Source: Lycocorax pyrrhopterus obiensis (taxonomy: Eukaryota > Chordata > Aves > Passeriformes > Paradisaeidae). Taken from it: a DNA stretch of 64,000 nt. The notes below the pieces were generated by a model, which saw only the letters and a program-made list of their open reading frames with translations, was not told where the DNA came from and did no database searches. The DNA lies in NCBI GenBank assembly GCA_014706295.1, contig JACSVZ010000001.1, positions 118,014,763 to 118,078,762 of the forward strand. The letters are read 5' to 3'. The translations under genes and the position numbers were made by a program. Shown here one piece after another: positions 1-11,733 of the stretch; the first letter of the stretch is position 1, and every line of letters begins with the position of its first letter.

Positions 1-537
1 TGGTCTGTAGTGGGATTAGTGGAACTTGTATCAGTTTCCTTGAAAGATTGCCAGTAATTGTCTGTTTAATCAGCAGAAATGGTGTTCTTTTGCTCAGTAC
101 AGGGGACTGGCACTTGTTTCTTGTTTCTTTGTGTTTCTTGTTGCCAGTTATTTGTCTCTTAACAGAGTTTCATTACAAATGATAATCCTAAAAGAGTACT
201 AACAAATAAGGAAGTATGCATTAATTAGTGAAGTTCTTCCTTCTGTAGAATGTCAAATTAGTGTGACACTGTCCTCCAAAGGGAAATGGAATTAATTTTA
301 GTGGCTGGGGAACATCAGAAGAAGCTGGCTTTATACATTTTTACAAATGGTGTGCAAGAGTCAAGCCAAGGAACAATAACTAAGTCTGCTTTAAAAAAAA
401 CTTACTTCAGAGTTTTGTAGCTGTTTCTCTTGTGCTTTTTGCTTTTTACCCTCAAATGCTGTTTTGTGAGAATGAAATACTAAATCCATTAAAATGGAAA
501 CATTTTGCTGACCACTGTTATTTTCACATCCCCCAAG
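1..537 (+). other. SCAF4: SCAF4 intron (partial)
   Basis: This AT-rich sequence lies upstream of the first SCAF4 exon in the window and ends in a pyrimidine-rich acceptor (TTTTCACATCCCCCAAG) at 537. It has no long open frame and no repeat that I recognise. It is read as intron because the exon that follows starts inside a protein domain, so the 5' part of the gene must lie to the left of the window. Confidence 0.85.
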
Positions 538-694
538 ATTGCCTGGGCTCTGAATAAAGGAATAAAGCCAGACTACAAGCAGTATTGGGATGTAGAATTG
601 GGTGTGACTTACATACCATGGGACAAAGTCAAACCTGAAGATCTTGAAAGCTTCTGTGAAGGAGGAATGTTGGACAACGAGACCCTTAGTCCAG
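538..694 (+). CDS. SCAF4: SCAF4 exon: end of RRM and linker
   Basis: This 157-nt exon opens in frame with IAWALNKG, the last strand of the RNA-recognition motif, and continues with KQYWDVELGVTYIPWDK and a LESFCEGGML segment. These are signatures of the SCAF4/SCAF8 family. SCAF4 binds the phosphorylated RNA polymerase II C-terminal tail through an N-terminal CID and binds RNA through this RRM. With SCAF8 it prevents early polyadenylation and promotes proper termination in the nucleus. The CID and most of the RRM lie left of the window. The donor CCAG|GTACAG leaves one base (G), which joins AG of the next exon to give Glu. The paralogue SCAF8 is less likely because the next exons read KGIPKKSENEVAQNGGAE, which I recall as SCAF4-type. 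Confidence 0.93.
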
Positions 695-1504
695 GTACAG
701 TGTTACTGCATGTTCAGTTCTGTTACTGAACCTTTATTTCAGGGTTTGGCAATTCTGTCCAGTTTGCCCAGTTAGCTGGTGATTATTGTATATGTGCTCT
801 AATTGTAGCATCTCTTCATGCTGAACACACAAAAATCAGTTAAATGTATGTGTTTTAAACGAAAGTGTAACGAATGATGGACATAATTTCAGTGTGTTCC
901 AGTCCTCTCAGTGCTTTTCTTTTTCCCAAAGTGCCCCCTCACTGATCCCTCTTTGTGCTTAGCTGGCTTTTCCCAGGAAGTTCTGACAGACAAAAAGAGC
1001 TGGATTTCTTCTGTAAATTAAGTTTAAAGCTATATTTGATGTTTCTCTTCTTTTGCTGCAATTCTTTATAGTTGTGTTCTCCTTTTCTTTGTTTGAGACT
1101 TGAAGATGTTGGGTTTTTTAGAAATGAGTTCTCAAAGTAGTGAAAAAGCTGCTGCCTTCCCGCCCGAGAGCAATAGAATGAACCTGTTAAAAGCTTGTCC
1201 CAAAAAGCCTTACAGTTTTTGTCACAGATAATGTAGCAGAGTCCTGGGCGTGTGTAAACACTGTCAGTGCAAAGGATTGTTAAATGACTACTGAAAGGAA
1301 CCATTTTATTTGCTGTTTCAGATTTTGCTGTGTTTAAATGAATTTGGAATTTTTATTGTCGGAAATCTGTGTAAATTCGTCTTAGCTCTGTGCTGCTTAT
1401 AATCCAAGTATTTTCAATTAGGTCATTTTTGTAAACATGACCAAGCATGTTTCATGTGGCACTGCTTGTCTGACCCATGTTTGCTGGAATTTTGTTTTGG
1501 ACAG
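695..1504 (+). other. SCAF4: SCAF4 intron
   Basis: An 810-bp AT-rich intron with a GTACAG donor and an acceptor ending TTTTGTTTTGGACAG. I see no repeat or RNA gene in it. Confidence 0.85.
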
Positions 1505-1659
1505 AGTGGAAGGGAATTCCCAAGAAGTCTGAGAATGAAGTGGCTCAGAATGGAGGCGCAGAAGCTGCACACAATGAACCAGTGTCACCTATTCCCAAAG
1601 CTTTACCTGTCCCAATTCCTGTTCCCATGCCTGCACCAATAACAGTACCTCCTCCACAG
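1505..1659 (+). CDS. SCAF4: SCAF4 exon: linker and start of proline-rich region
   Basis: This 155-nt exon encodes EWKGIPKKSENEVAQ, then an acidic/neutral stretch, then alternating Pro-Val/Pro-Ile dipeptides ending in VPPPQ. It begins the long proline-rich tail of SCAF4, which is predicted to be disordered. The entering phase is 1 and the exit phase is 0, followed by CACAG|GTCAGA. The preceding and following exons join in frame, which supports both borders. A longer open frame runs past the donor only because no stop happens to fall before 1681. Confidence 0.93.
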
Positions 1660-2436
1660 GTCAGAGTTGTTCCACATAAATAAACAAAATCTCACTTAAA
1701 GTAATAATTCAGGGAGGGGGGAAATGCCATGAATGGTAACTCTGTTCTCTCAGTCACAGAGAAATTACTGCAGTAGAATCTTTGTTATAGAGGGCTGAAT
1801 TGCAGCTTCAGGTTTTGTGATTGGCTTTTTTTTATTATTTGTTTTACTAATTAATTTTCCTCTAAAAGCTTTTCTTATTGACAGATACTCCACTACTTTT
1901 ATATCAGTAATTTCTTGTCAGTGTGAAAGTAGTAGAATCTCTTAAATCAGAGCTTATTTAAATTCAGAGCTTGATACAAATCAGAATTAAAGAAAAAGGA
2001 AACACGGGTCACTCTAATGTGCAAACTCAGGTAGTGAGAAAGAGACAAGCAGAAGTTTTTAATTGCTCTGAAGTTGTGAGCATTCCATTGATCCTGTATG
2101 GAAATCCATCCTGGTGGATGGAAATGAATCTCAGGCACTGTGTGAGGGGTATGTGGAGGTGAGTTACCGACATGCATTAGTACCATTTAGCACAGAAGAG
2201 AATTTTTCTCTTTCAAAGGAGTTACAAAGGCAGACAGGACTGGTGTTGGTGTTTTCAGTGATGGGAGTTGCTAGAGAGCTAATTAGATCTTTTGTGCAAG
2301 TCCCCCCTTGTTGCAGAGGAATTTGAGGTCGGTGAGATGTCCTGGTGGAGCTGGACAAAGGCAGAGATTCCCAGCAGGACAGAGAATCATCCGGGCGCTC
2401 TTGGGGTAACCCCTCTTTCCCCTTCCTTTTTCCTAG
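1660..2436 (+). other. SCAF4: SCAF4 intron
   Basis: A 777-bp intron from GTCAGA to a very good acceptor, CCCCTTCCTTTTTCCTAG. The pyrimidine tract is about 30 bases. No repeat is recognised. Confidence 0.85.
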
Positions 2437-2599
2437 GTTCCACCCCATCCATCAGGGCCTCCCGTGGTTGGTGCACTCCAGCCCCCTGCTTTCACAGCAC
2501 CTTTAGGAATCCCCCCTCCCGGATTTGCCCCTGGGGTGCCGCCGCCACCGCCGCCTCCGTTCCTCCGGCCCGGCTTCAACCCACTGCATTTACCTCCAG
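2437..2599 (+). CDS. SCAF4: SCAF4 exon: proline-rich
   Basis: This 163-nt exon starts VPPHPSGPPVVGALQPPAF and continues through GIPPPGFAPG, a run of seven prolines, FLRPGFNP and LHLPP. It is GC-rich (CCG/CCC codons), unlike the AT-rich introns around it. It starts in phase 0 and ends with one base (G) before GTTTGT, a weak donor. The G is completed by GA of the next exon to give the Gly of GFLPPG. The region is low-complexity and probably a protein-interaction surface rather than a folded domain. Confidence 0.92.
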
Positions 2600-2705
2600 G
2601 TTTGTGGGGCTGTGTCAGCCCGAGCTCTGCTGGGCTCAGAGCTGCACCAACTGCACGGGGTGCTGTGCCACGGGGGCACTCAGGGCTCTCCTGTGCTTTT
2701 TGTAG

Positions 2706-2786
2706 GATTCCTTCCTCCCGGGCCACCACCTCCCATAACTCCTCCGGTCTCTGTCCCGCACACTCCGGCAGTGAACATCCCAAACT
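2706..2786 (+). CDS. SCAF4: SCAF4 exon: short proline-rich
   Basis: This 81-nt exon encodes (G)FLPPGPPPPITPPVSVP, HTPAVNIPN and the first base of the next serine. The acceptor is CTTTTTGTAG and the donor is a consensus GTAAGT. The intron before it is only 106 bp (2600-2705). Phase 1 on both sides makes it skippable without a frame change, so it could be an alternatively used cassette. Confidence 0.92.
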
Positions 2787-2867
2787 GTAAGTGTTGGGCC
2801 CTGTGGAATCAAGGGTCCTGCAGGAATTGCTGCATGGTGTTCAATGTGTCCTTGCCTTGTTCCTCAG

Positions 2868-3056
2868 CTACAGCAACTGGTGGGAATGAGGACACTACAA
2901 AGGAGTCAAATGTAGGAAATCCCATCCCAACAGTAGTTTCTGGAGGCAGAGGGAATGCTGAAAGTACCGACACTTCCAAAATCTATGGCACTGTTCCACC
3001 TCCTGTAGCACCTACCAATGTCCCTGCTCCTGTCACCCAGGCTGTTCCACTCCTTG
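2868..3056 (+). CDS. SCAF4: SCAF4 exon: Ser/Thr/Pro-rich
   Basis: This 189-nt exon reads (S)TATGGNEDTTKESNVGN, PIPTVVSGGRGNAES and, near the end, PPVAPTNVPAPVTQAVPLL. It lies 81 bp after the previous exon (intron 2787-2867, with only a short pyrimidine tract CTTGTTCCTCAG). It is phase 1 on both sides, so it too can be skipped without a frame change. The donor is a consensus GTAAGT. The composition suggests a disordered tail; no folded domain is visible. Confidence 0.92.
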
Positions 3057-6000
3057 GTAAGTTCCTCTTGTGTAAGTTCTGCACTTCATTGTTCCCTACA
3101 TTTAAAATACCATTTTGATTGGGCTACTAACTTAAACTCCAGGGGAAAGGGAAACACATTTTTCTCAACTTGTTGAAATTTCTGTCCTACTGTTGGCTAT
3201 GAAATCAATTTTAGAGGCTTAATTTTGCACAGAAGGAGCAGTCAATAGTTTTTATTATCAAAGATCTGTTTTCTGAAGAAACAAAGCCATAATGTGTAAG
3301 TTAAAAATTCAAATGCTGTCCACTTTTAACAAGTGAAGGTTTATATAGTGTAGAAAATGAACTTAACAGCAACACGTCTGTATGACATAGTGACCAGGTT
3401 TTAGACTCAACTATTACATATATAAAATTAACATGCAGAGAAACTATTTTTAGTGTATTTTTGAAATCTCTGAGGATGGGGTACATTCTTTGTATGTATG
3501 GAATAAATAGTGTTAATAAAACAGAAAACCAAACCCTTTTATTCAGCCCTGCAGTGTGACAGGTTTTGAACCCTTCGTAAGAATATATTATTTAAATATT
3601 AGCAAATGGTTTTTTGACTATCAAACCCAAGTTAATTGGGGGTATGTTGTATAAATTACTTTTCCTAATATGACACAGACTTTGTCAAATTTTGACAGGG
3701 AGTGTGAACTGTTACAGAGCTCTGCTAAATGCTTATTTTATGATGACTTTGGATGGGCCAGTGTCGAGAATTTACTCAAGAGACTTGTTACCTACAAATT
3801 TTAGTGAGATTACTGCATTTGTGGGATTTTAGGTCTCTAAATGACAGCGTAAGAAATGAATGAAAAAGCTGATTTTGTGTTAGTGGGGTTCGGCCCAGAA
3901 CTTTACAGTGATCACGGAAGAAAACCAAAGATTTGTCTCCCTGAGAGGTCACTGCTCTATTGGATGTGAGAGCTAAATTTTCCATCCATGACTAATGATT
4001 ATATCCTTCATGATGAAAACTTGACAGAAGACCCTTTCAAAACAGAGAAAAGCTTAAGAAACTCTGTGTTGACACCATGGAGCCAGGGAATTCTGTTAGG
4101 AATTTCAGAAATTCACACCTTCCTGCTGAATGACACTTTCTGTAAAGGTAGCACAGTATTGCCAGAGTTCTGGAGTTCCACAGGACCGTCTTGGACAGCA
4201 TAACCTGAACTTCATATTGCAGGCCTTTGGAATGCATGAGGTTCCTCTGCCCTTTGCTGTATCTCTGCACACATAACAATGAGGTTTTTAAAAATGAGGA
4301 CTGAACTAAATTAGACACCCAGATCAGTTCCTTGGACAGCATTTATTCTTAAAAATACAAGGAAGCTGAATTTGAGAAACCTGGAAATCAAGAACTAGAC
4401 TTTGCTTTTGCTAACTTGTTCACTGAGTAGTTGAGGCAGATTAAGTTCTCCATGTGGTCAGAGTGACTTCTGTCAGTGAGGGTAGGGGTTTTGAGCTCCT
4501 AGAGCAGTCCTGGAGTAATGGCTGAGATCTGTGTGTTTGCCTAAGCAGTAGCATCTGATGTTGGGGAGTGTCTCATTTCAAGAAGTTATTTATAATGAAA
4601 GAGTTATGTAAAACCCATCCTGAACATTCTGGAGTTGCAGGGCACTGTTCATTCTGGTAAAAGAGACAGGAAAACCAGAAGACACAGATTATAGTATTTT
4701 ATGCGATTAAAGATAAAAGGTTAATATCAGTTGTCATGGCTTTCAGTAGGGTAGCACAAGTTAAACTTCTTAAAAGCACTTTGAGTCACTCACGCACTGA
4801 GCGTGGCTGTGCATGTGGGAGGCCAGAGAGTATCCTGGGAAGGATGAGGAAATGTTCTCCAGGTACTTGGGCAGGATGGGAGAGCTCCTGCAGCAGGCTG
4901 GGCTCAAGGGATGAAGATTGCTGGGACGGGGCTGTGGGAGAGATCCAAACTCCTTCTGGCCTGGGAACACTTCCTGTAATCCCTACAGAACACAGGAGCT
5001 CTTTAATAACTTTTATAACTTCAAAAAATGCTGCTTCTCTCTCTGGGTTCAGCTTTTCTGTGGAAGACACATTACAAAGTAATTCTGAATGGATTATTGT
5101 AACATTTCATACCCTTTCATAAGTTCTGTCTCAACTCCACTGATGTCCTTTGTGCCTCCACTGTAATTCCTTCATCCCTTCCAACCAGGACGTGGTTGTG
5201 CTTCAGAGGAGTGATGCCTCTTGGACACTGGGTCTGGATTTTTTGTGCTTTTTTCTAAAGCCCACCCTCAGGTTGCTGTGATTTAGTCGTGCCCTTGACC
5301 TCACTCTCTGCTGTTACACCTTGTTGTTCATGGGAACAGGACAGTCCAGGCTGTGACGGCTCAATGAGTGTGTGCTCAGGGAATTTGAAATGATCTGCAG
5401 AGCAGGTATTTGTAGGCTCCTTTGACGAGTGCCTGTTGCAGGAAATGACAGCCTTTAAATCCTTTGGGATTGGCCAACGTGTTCCCAGCACTGAGCAAGT
5501 GCTGTAACTCAGGCCAGTAATAAACTGCAGATGCTGTGTTTGCAATATTCAGATTCTGTGATGTATTATCCTGATGAAATACACCCTATAGCAGTTGTAG
5601 GTCCTGATCTAGTGCTCTTTTTCCCCAAATTCTTACAAGGATCATAACACGTAACCAAAGCTTAGTTATTCTGGAATTCCCATCGAACTTGGCATTCACT
5701 TCCTGGTAGTGCAAGCTCAGTTATTACTCTGCTCTCCTGACGGTTTGTTCTGAAGTGATTTTTGTAATCTGCATTAAATCAAAAAACACAAATACAGCAT
5801 TCTCTGAGCCCCTCAGACTGTGACTGTCACAGAATGTTGGGATTTTTGGCAAGTTATTTCAGCTGTGACTCCATATTTAGCCCCTTTCGTTCAAGCTTCT
5901 TTCTTTAGTCTTGACCTGGTCTGAAAGATCCTGTATCAAACTCCAGCAAAAATCCACCAGACTCACAACATGGTCCCTCTCTCAAGAATTCCCTGGCAGT

Positions 6001-8678
6001 ATTTAATGTTCTGACTGTAAGATGCCACATTCCCTGCTGGAGAACATGGAGAATGATGGAGAACAGCAGCTTCAAACTGGAGTGAAAACCTTCTGCTGTT
6101 GTGCTGGATCTGTGAGCTTTTGGCTTGTTCTGTGTGTTTCCATGAGGTTCGTGTGCTGGGACACACACAAACCACAGAGCTGCACCTGCTGGGAAGTGAC
6201 TTAATAAGGGGTTGTGAGTTACTGTAACCACTTACTGAGCAGAGTTTGTGTAAAAGTGAATCAGGTGTGTCAGCATTGGTGACATGGGAATTATCCCAAG
6301 GGAACATGGGCTTTGTGCAGCTGGGAGAGAAGATGATCAGCTCTGGATCACAGTGACATGGAAATCTGGCTTCATACCTAATTTATCAAAGCAGTAAGGA
6401 GGACTCTTGTGCCCTCTCTGGACAGAAGAGACTTGAGGCCAGACAGAGCACTTGGGCTGTGTCGTAGGAGTCAAGTGATGAAACTTGGGACACTTTGGTG
6501 TGTGATGGTTGCTCCCCGAAACCAATCAAATCTGTTGTGAAGGCAAGGTGTGGTTTTGCACATTGGGACAGAGGAGCAGGTGTCAGGTGTGAGGGAATCG
6601 GCTCCAGTCGGAGAAGCTGGGTCAGGAAATCACCTCAGGGTTTCTCTTGGAGCTCAGGGAGTTCTTACCCAGTTACTTCAATGTCAGATACTTCCTAAAC
6701 CGACAGAGGGCTTTAACTTGCCCCAGACATGGTGTGTGTGTCTGTACCATGAATTTCCCTGGACATTTTCAGTAAACCGGGATGTGTTTCTGGACAGCTC
6801 TGTAGGTTTTTAATTGGTGCCTGATTTGTCAGCAGAGTGAGGAAACTCCTATAGTTCTACAGTTGCTTCAGCTTCAGCATTGAAGGGGGTTGATATTTAA
6901 AATAAATTTAAAATAAAGAGTGTGCAGCTCTCCAGCCGATGCAGTTCAGAATGAAAGAGTTCCAGGTACCATTATGTTGCTTCAGTGCTGCAGTTTGTGT
7001 AGAAATAAGGTTGAGAAATTAAATGACTTGTACTTAGTAAATGTGAAACTTCTCTCCCAAACCTCATGTTCATGCTCTTGTAACCCACATCTGCTCTGCT
7101 GCTTCTGAGCAGAAGCACAGGCTTAACTTCTTCAGCTCTGTAGTTCTCAGTTATTCAATTCTGCCTTGTTTTAATCTTCTGAGGAAAATTAAAAGGTATT
7201 TGTACCAACAAGAATGTCCCCAAACCTCAGAATCCTGGGAGACATCATTAGCTATGTGTCTGTGTTGTAAAATCTGTAGTTCTGTCACAGGAGGAGTTTA
7301 GACTGGGTGATGACAGACCTGGTTATTGACCAGGAGGGGGAAAGGCTCTGCATTTCAGAGGCAGAAAAAAATGCTGTTGGTACTGGACCATTTCTCTCCA
7401 AGAGCGTGACCCATGGAGCGGTGTCTGACAGCTTGGAGGGGAAGGGCAGAGGATAGCACAGACTGGAAGATGCCACACGAGTCTTCTCACTGGCAAAACA
7501 CAATTTCCTTCCAATATGAATCTAAAGAGCACTCAGGTGAAAAGGTTTCTGTCAAAGATGTCCTTAAAAGTCAGTGGTGTGGTGAGCAGGCAGCACAGAA
7601 AGCTTGGGTCTGTCTGGGAGACAAATGCCAAAGCCAGAGCAGGGAGGGAGGGACACCACGGCAGGTGAGGGGGAAGTGGTGTGGCTGCTCATAAAGCTGC
7701 ACCCAAGTGCAGTTTTCACTGCTGGCACTAATTCCAGCATGAATTTCCACAGTATTTCCCATTCTGGTTTTACCCAGGCAGGGGCTGTGTTTCCAGGGCA
7801 GGAGGTGCTGGTGAGCGGGAGCAGTGCGAGGGCTCTGGGAACACCGGACAGTGTTCCTGGTTCAGACTGGGGAGGCACCTCAGGCCCAGGGGTGGGAAGG
7901 CCTCAGTTGGAGCTCAGAATTCCTCCTTCCTTCTGGCTTGCTGTGTTGGTGTCTGGGAGCTTCGGGCTGAGCTTTATCTGACAGCGTTGGAGAGGGAGTT
8001 TTCCTCCTATGAAGAGTGTGGGAATAAAACTGGAAAGTAGTTGGTGCTTGGATATGTGCTATAAAGAATGGAACACCACTATAAAAATAGAGGCCATGAA
8101 TGACCTGTTGCATTTCCTTTTAGTTTACATTGTGAGGTTTATTCTACTGAAATGAATCTTTTTTGTGTCCCTTTTCTCTGGAATGGCAAATGGAGCTGTG
8201 CTCCAGCTGTATTCCAGCCTCCCCTCTGCTGTCTCTGTGCATGAGCCTCTTGCTGATGCTGTGCGGCTCTGGGGTGTTCAGCTGCTGTTTGTAGCAGAGG
8301 GAGATGTTTCAATCCGACCGGAGGGGGCGAGGTATCTTTGCCTGGAAGCACAGCAGCTGCAGTCGGTTGAGGAAGCAGGAGGCTGAGCTGGGGCTGAGGG
8401 GGAGCCCTGACCTGCACAAGGACAAAGGCTCTCTCCCAATGAAGCCTGTGGGATCAGGGATGAGTTGCTGCCCTGGGCACAGTCATTGCTGCCAGCAGCA
8501 CACAAAGGGGCGTTTGCAGCTGCTGCTGCCCGAGCAGTGCGTGGAGAGCACAGGAAGCTCCACTCCAACCTCTAGGGTGCTCTTTTCTTGAGATAAGTGC
8601 AGGTTGGGTTTGAAGTTACAGAAACGCTGCGTGTTCCCTCCTGCCACGCTCTGACTGTCCCTTGTGTGTTCCTTGCAG
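3057..8678 (+). other. SCAF4: SCAF4 last intron (5.6 kb)
   Basis: The last SCAF4 intron is far longer than the other introns in the window. It begins GTAAGT and ends CTTGTGTGTTCCTTGCAG. The first two-thirds are AT-rich; from about 8.1 kb the GC content rises towards the final exon. I found no CR1 copy, RNA gene or coding exon in it. Open frames such as those near 7.4-8.0 kb show no recognisable protein. Confidence 0.85.
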
Positions 8679-9514
8679 GCACCCAGGGCGTGGCCCCGCC
8701 GCCGCCCGCGCCCGTGGTGGGGCTGCAGACTCCGTCCACGGGGCTGCTGGGCGCCCGGCCCGGGCTGATCCCGCTGCAGCGCCCGCCGGGGATGCCGCCG
8801 CCGCCGCTGCCGCGCTTCCCGATGATGCCCCCGCGCCACATGCCCCCGCACATGATGCACAGAGGGCCCCCGCCGGGCCCCGGCGGCTTCGGGATGCCTC
8901 CCCCGCACGGAATGAAAACCCCCTTCCCTCCGCCCGGCCACTTCGTGCGGCCCGGGGGCGGCCCGGGCAGCGGCGGCCCCGGCGGCCCCGAGGAGAACAG
9001 GGACGGGCGGCAGTTCAGGAACGACAGGCAGTTCACACCCAACAGAGACCAGGAGCGGTTCGGGAGGAGGTCCTTCGGGAACCGGGTAGAGAACGACCGG
9101 GAGCGCTACGGCAGCCGCGACGACCGGGAGCACGAGCGGCTGGGCAGCCGCGACAGGCGAGACTGGGGACGCCGCAGCCCCGAGCGCGACAGGCACAGGG
9201 ACTCGGAGGACAGGAACAGGCGCTCCAGCGGCCACCGAGACAGGGAGAGGGATTCCAGGGATCGAGAGTCTCGTAGAGACAAGGAAGAAACCCGCGGCAA
9301 GGAAAAGCCGGAGGTGACAGACAGGGCGGAAGGCGACAAAAACCACGAGCCCCACGGCAGCAAAGCGGAGGGCGCGGAACTTGTTTCAGAACTCGCTGCG
9401 GGAGACGCTGAACCCGCGGGTGTGAAACCTGCGCCAGAGTCAGCACCCGAGGCTACCTCATCCCTGGAACAGGCGGACAAGGACACGGGCTCCGTGGCGG
9501 AGGCGCCGCGCTAG
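8679..9514 (+). CDS. SCAF4: SCAF4 final coding exon: proline/glycine-rich then RE/RD/RS-rich tail
   Basis: This exon carries the last 836 coding bases. It starts (G)TQGVAPPPPAPVVGLQ and continues through STGLLGARPGLIPLQRPPG, a Met-Pro-His stretch (MPPRHMPPHMMHRGPPP) and a Gly-rich block. It then changes abruptly to a charged tail (QERFGRRSFGNRVENDRERY, many Arg-Asp/Arg-Glu/Arg-Ser pairs), a Lys/Glu segment (GKEKPEVTDRAEG), and ends EAPR-stop at 9512-9514. The charged tail fits a splicing/3'-processing factor. The mammalian protein, as I recall it, has a long Gln/Pro run between DGRQ and FRND that is absent here. The first half is over 75% GC by eye, so short-read assemblies may show gaps here. 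Confidence 0.95.
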
Positions 9515-9835
9515 GGCTGCAGCCCGGCTTGGAGTGTCGAGCTTTAGTTGTACAGTGCTGTAAATCCGCTTCCGCCCCTGACGCCGGGGCACTGTGAGCA
9601 ATTTGATTGCTTCCCTTCTATTTAAAATAGCCACAACATAACATAAAATACTGAAGAGATGATTAAAATATTACCCATTTTTGCTGTAACTTTTTTAAAG
9701 TTTTGACTTTAAAAAGTTTACGAATCAGAAGTAGAAGTGCTTTCTATTTTTTTTTTAATTTAAGAAAAGGTAACGGTGAAAGCTCCTCAAAACAATAGGG
9801 ATGTGTTTTTAATAAACTCTATTTTCGTAACAAAC
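9515..9835 (+). other. SCAF4: SCAF4 3' UTR
   Basis: About 320 bp of AT-rich sequence follow the stop codon, with U-rich stretches after transcription. The end is set by the poly(A) signal at 9811-9816, assuming cleavage 10-25 bases later. The exact end is inferred. Confidence 0.65.
9811..9816 (+). terminator. SCAF4: AATAAA poly(A) signal, SCAF4
   Basis: The canonical AATAAA hexamer is followed by a T-rich stretch (CTCTATTTTCG), as expected of a cleavage site. It gives a short 3' UTR. A second AATAAA at 10909-10914 could produce a UTR of about 1.4 kb. Confidence 0.65.
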
Positions 9836-11727
9836 TTTTAACGTGTGCTATTCTTCCTACGCTGCACTGAAGTGGAAAAGGAGTGTTCAACAGCCTAAAG
9901 TTGGAACTGTTAACGCTGTACTGGAGTCTAAATTAGACTGGTTTGGTTCTGTTTGTTAAAGGAAATCCATCTGTTTGTGTAGCGATTCACAGAAGTGAAT
10001 TTTTATTTGTAACAGTCCTCTGGAGTTTTAGATTGCTGCATTTTAATGAGCTACTTGACCACCCTGGGTAAAAGTTAGTTTTAAGATGTTAATTGCAGAG
10101 TTAACTGTTTTAGTGTTTGCAATGCAATCCATTCTTTGCTCTATTTTTTTTTCCTCCCCCCCTCAATTGGTTCTGTGGTTCCTGCTGCCCTTAATTTGCC
10201 TTTTTTCAAGAAGTGACACCTTCAGGCACTGACCGTCTGCTCTGATGTTACAAAGTGTGTGCTGGGCTGGACAGCGCCCGCTCCGCAGCTTTTGTACTTT
10301 TTGGGAAGTGAGACCTCAGAAGCACCAAAATTCCAGCCTGGCTCTCGAGGCGAGGCTGGGACAAGGACAAGGACTTGGCCCGCCCTCCATGGAGATGGGG
10401 CTGCTCCTGCAGGAAGGCCGGCCCCTCCTCACCCTGCCAGAGGTAGGTTGTGCCCCCCCGGGCTGGGGACAAGAGGGCAGCTCCTGGTGTTCCTGGCATT
10501 GTGCCACCTCCTCTCCAGAGCCACTTCTGTGTTCCGTCAGCTGTGACGAGGGCAGGTGCAGTTTCTCCATGGCTGATCCCCGGGGGCAGGGACACTCTGG
10601 GAAGTCCTGCCTGCCACTCGCGGCTTGGCCGTGGCTCAGAGCCCCCTTAAGTCCAGCAGCGCCGGGGCAAACCTGTATGAATCCTGTGCATATTCAGTGT
10701 TTTTTTTCTCCTTGCTATAGGTGTGTTCTACCTTTAAAGTTGGGGATTTTGCCCCAAGGAAAGGGCAGCTGCTTCCTTACATCAGTCCTTTTTCACAGCT
10801 GCCCTGCGGCAGAGGGAATTGTCTCTGGGGGAGGGAGAGGGTGGGAGAGCCACTGTGGAGCTCTGGACTGGGGAGAGGACATCTATTTTTATGTTCTTCA
10901 AATAGCAGAATAAAGAGAGAAAGAACCTGTTTACAGATTGTAGTGAACTCAACTTCCATGTGTTAAAACTCGTGTCCTCACTGGTGGTTTCCTGCTGGCC
11001 CACGGGACATCCCCTCGTCCCACAGATCGAGGTTTGAGCCTCGGGAAAAGCTGCTCCAGCTCTGTAAGGTGGGTTTATTTCACTGAGAACACCTCCTTGA
11101 AGAGCTGGAGACAAGAACGAGAGACACAAGGCTGCTCTGTTCACATGAATCCCACCCCTGTTCTCTGCCTCAGTAGGGATTTGAAAGCAGAGCCTGGAAA
11201 ACTGCGGAACAATTCCTTACCACCTTCTGCAGCAGTGCCCGTGCCTAACCCTCACAGCAGCAGCAGTGCCAACCCTCTGGAAGAGGCACAGGGAGGTGAA
11301 GACTCACACAGGTCTGGCAGCAGCAGCAGGAGACGTAAGTTCAAAGTATTTTTATGTATTCCTGCTCTACTACCCCATTCCCTAAGTAACGTGCCTCGGT
11401 GGAATGGGGTTACCTAGAACTACAGCCTGCTACTTCTGTGAGTACCGTTAAGTACAGAAGAAAGGAACACGGACCCAAGTCCTCATTAGAATGACTCATT
11501 TTCTGCATTAAGAGAGACCCTGAAATCTGTTTCAGAAGGACACCTGACCAGAACAGGATGGAGGCTGGCACACAGTGGTCACTCCTGGGGTACTGCCTGG
11601 AACAACTTGCTGGATGCAATTTAACCACCCCCCCTGTGGAAGCCCAGGCCCCCTTTCCCAGCAGGGGCAGGTTTGGGGTGGTTCCCTGGTCACAGACAGC
11701 CAGACCAAGGAGTATCTGCCCAGAACA
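9836..11727. other. SCAF4-SOD1 convergent intergenic region
   Basis: The two genes end tail-to-tail with about 1.9 kb between the inferred 3' ends. The first 350 bp are AT-rich and may be an extended SCAF4 UTR. From 10.25 kb the sequence is more GC-rich and holds open frames on both strands with no recognised protein. A possible unassigned exon (11174-11334) is listed separately. No CR1 copy is seen. Confidence 0.6.
11174..11334 (+). other. Possible unassigned exon between SCAF4 and SOD1
   Basis: A 161-nt segment is bounded by a good acceptor (CTGTTCTCTGCCTCAG) and a consensus donor (GAC|GTAAGT). It is open in one frame throughout and reads RDLKAEPGKLRNNSLPPSAA, then a serine-rich segment with SSSSANPLEEA, ending SHRSGSSSRR. 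I do not recognise it. It could be an exon of an alternative SCAF4 transcript or a lncRNA, or a chance pair of splice motifs; the third is quite possible. Confidence 0.2.
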
Positions 11728-11733
11728 TTTATT
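11728..11733 (-). terminator. SOD1: AATAAA poly(A) signal, SOD1 distal
   Basis: TTTATT on the + strand is AATAAA on the gene strand. It is the first canonical hexamer downstream of the SOD1 stop. Confidence 0.5.

Noticed and set aside
2292..2705. 137-residue frame over SCAF4 exon 2437-2599
   Set aside because: Wrong frame; the exon frame is fixed by phase continuity on both sides.
8597..8678. Upstream extension of the last SCAF4 frame to an ATG at 8597
   Set aside because: The extension precedes a consensus acceptor (TTCCTTGCAG) and the preceding exon joins exactly at 8679.
8483..9355. 290-residue open frame on the minus strand
   Set aside because: It is the antisense shadow of the GC-rich SCAF4 final exon; composition follows the proline/arginine codons on the other strand.
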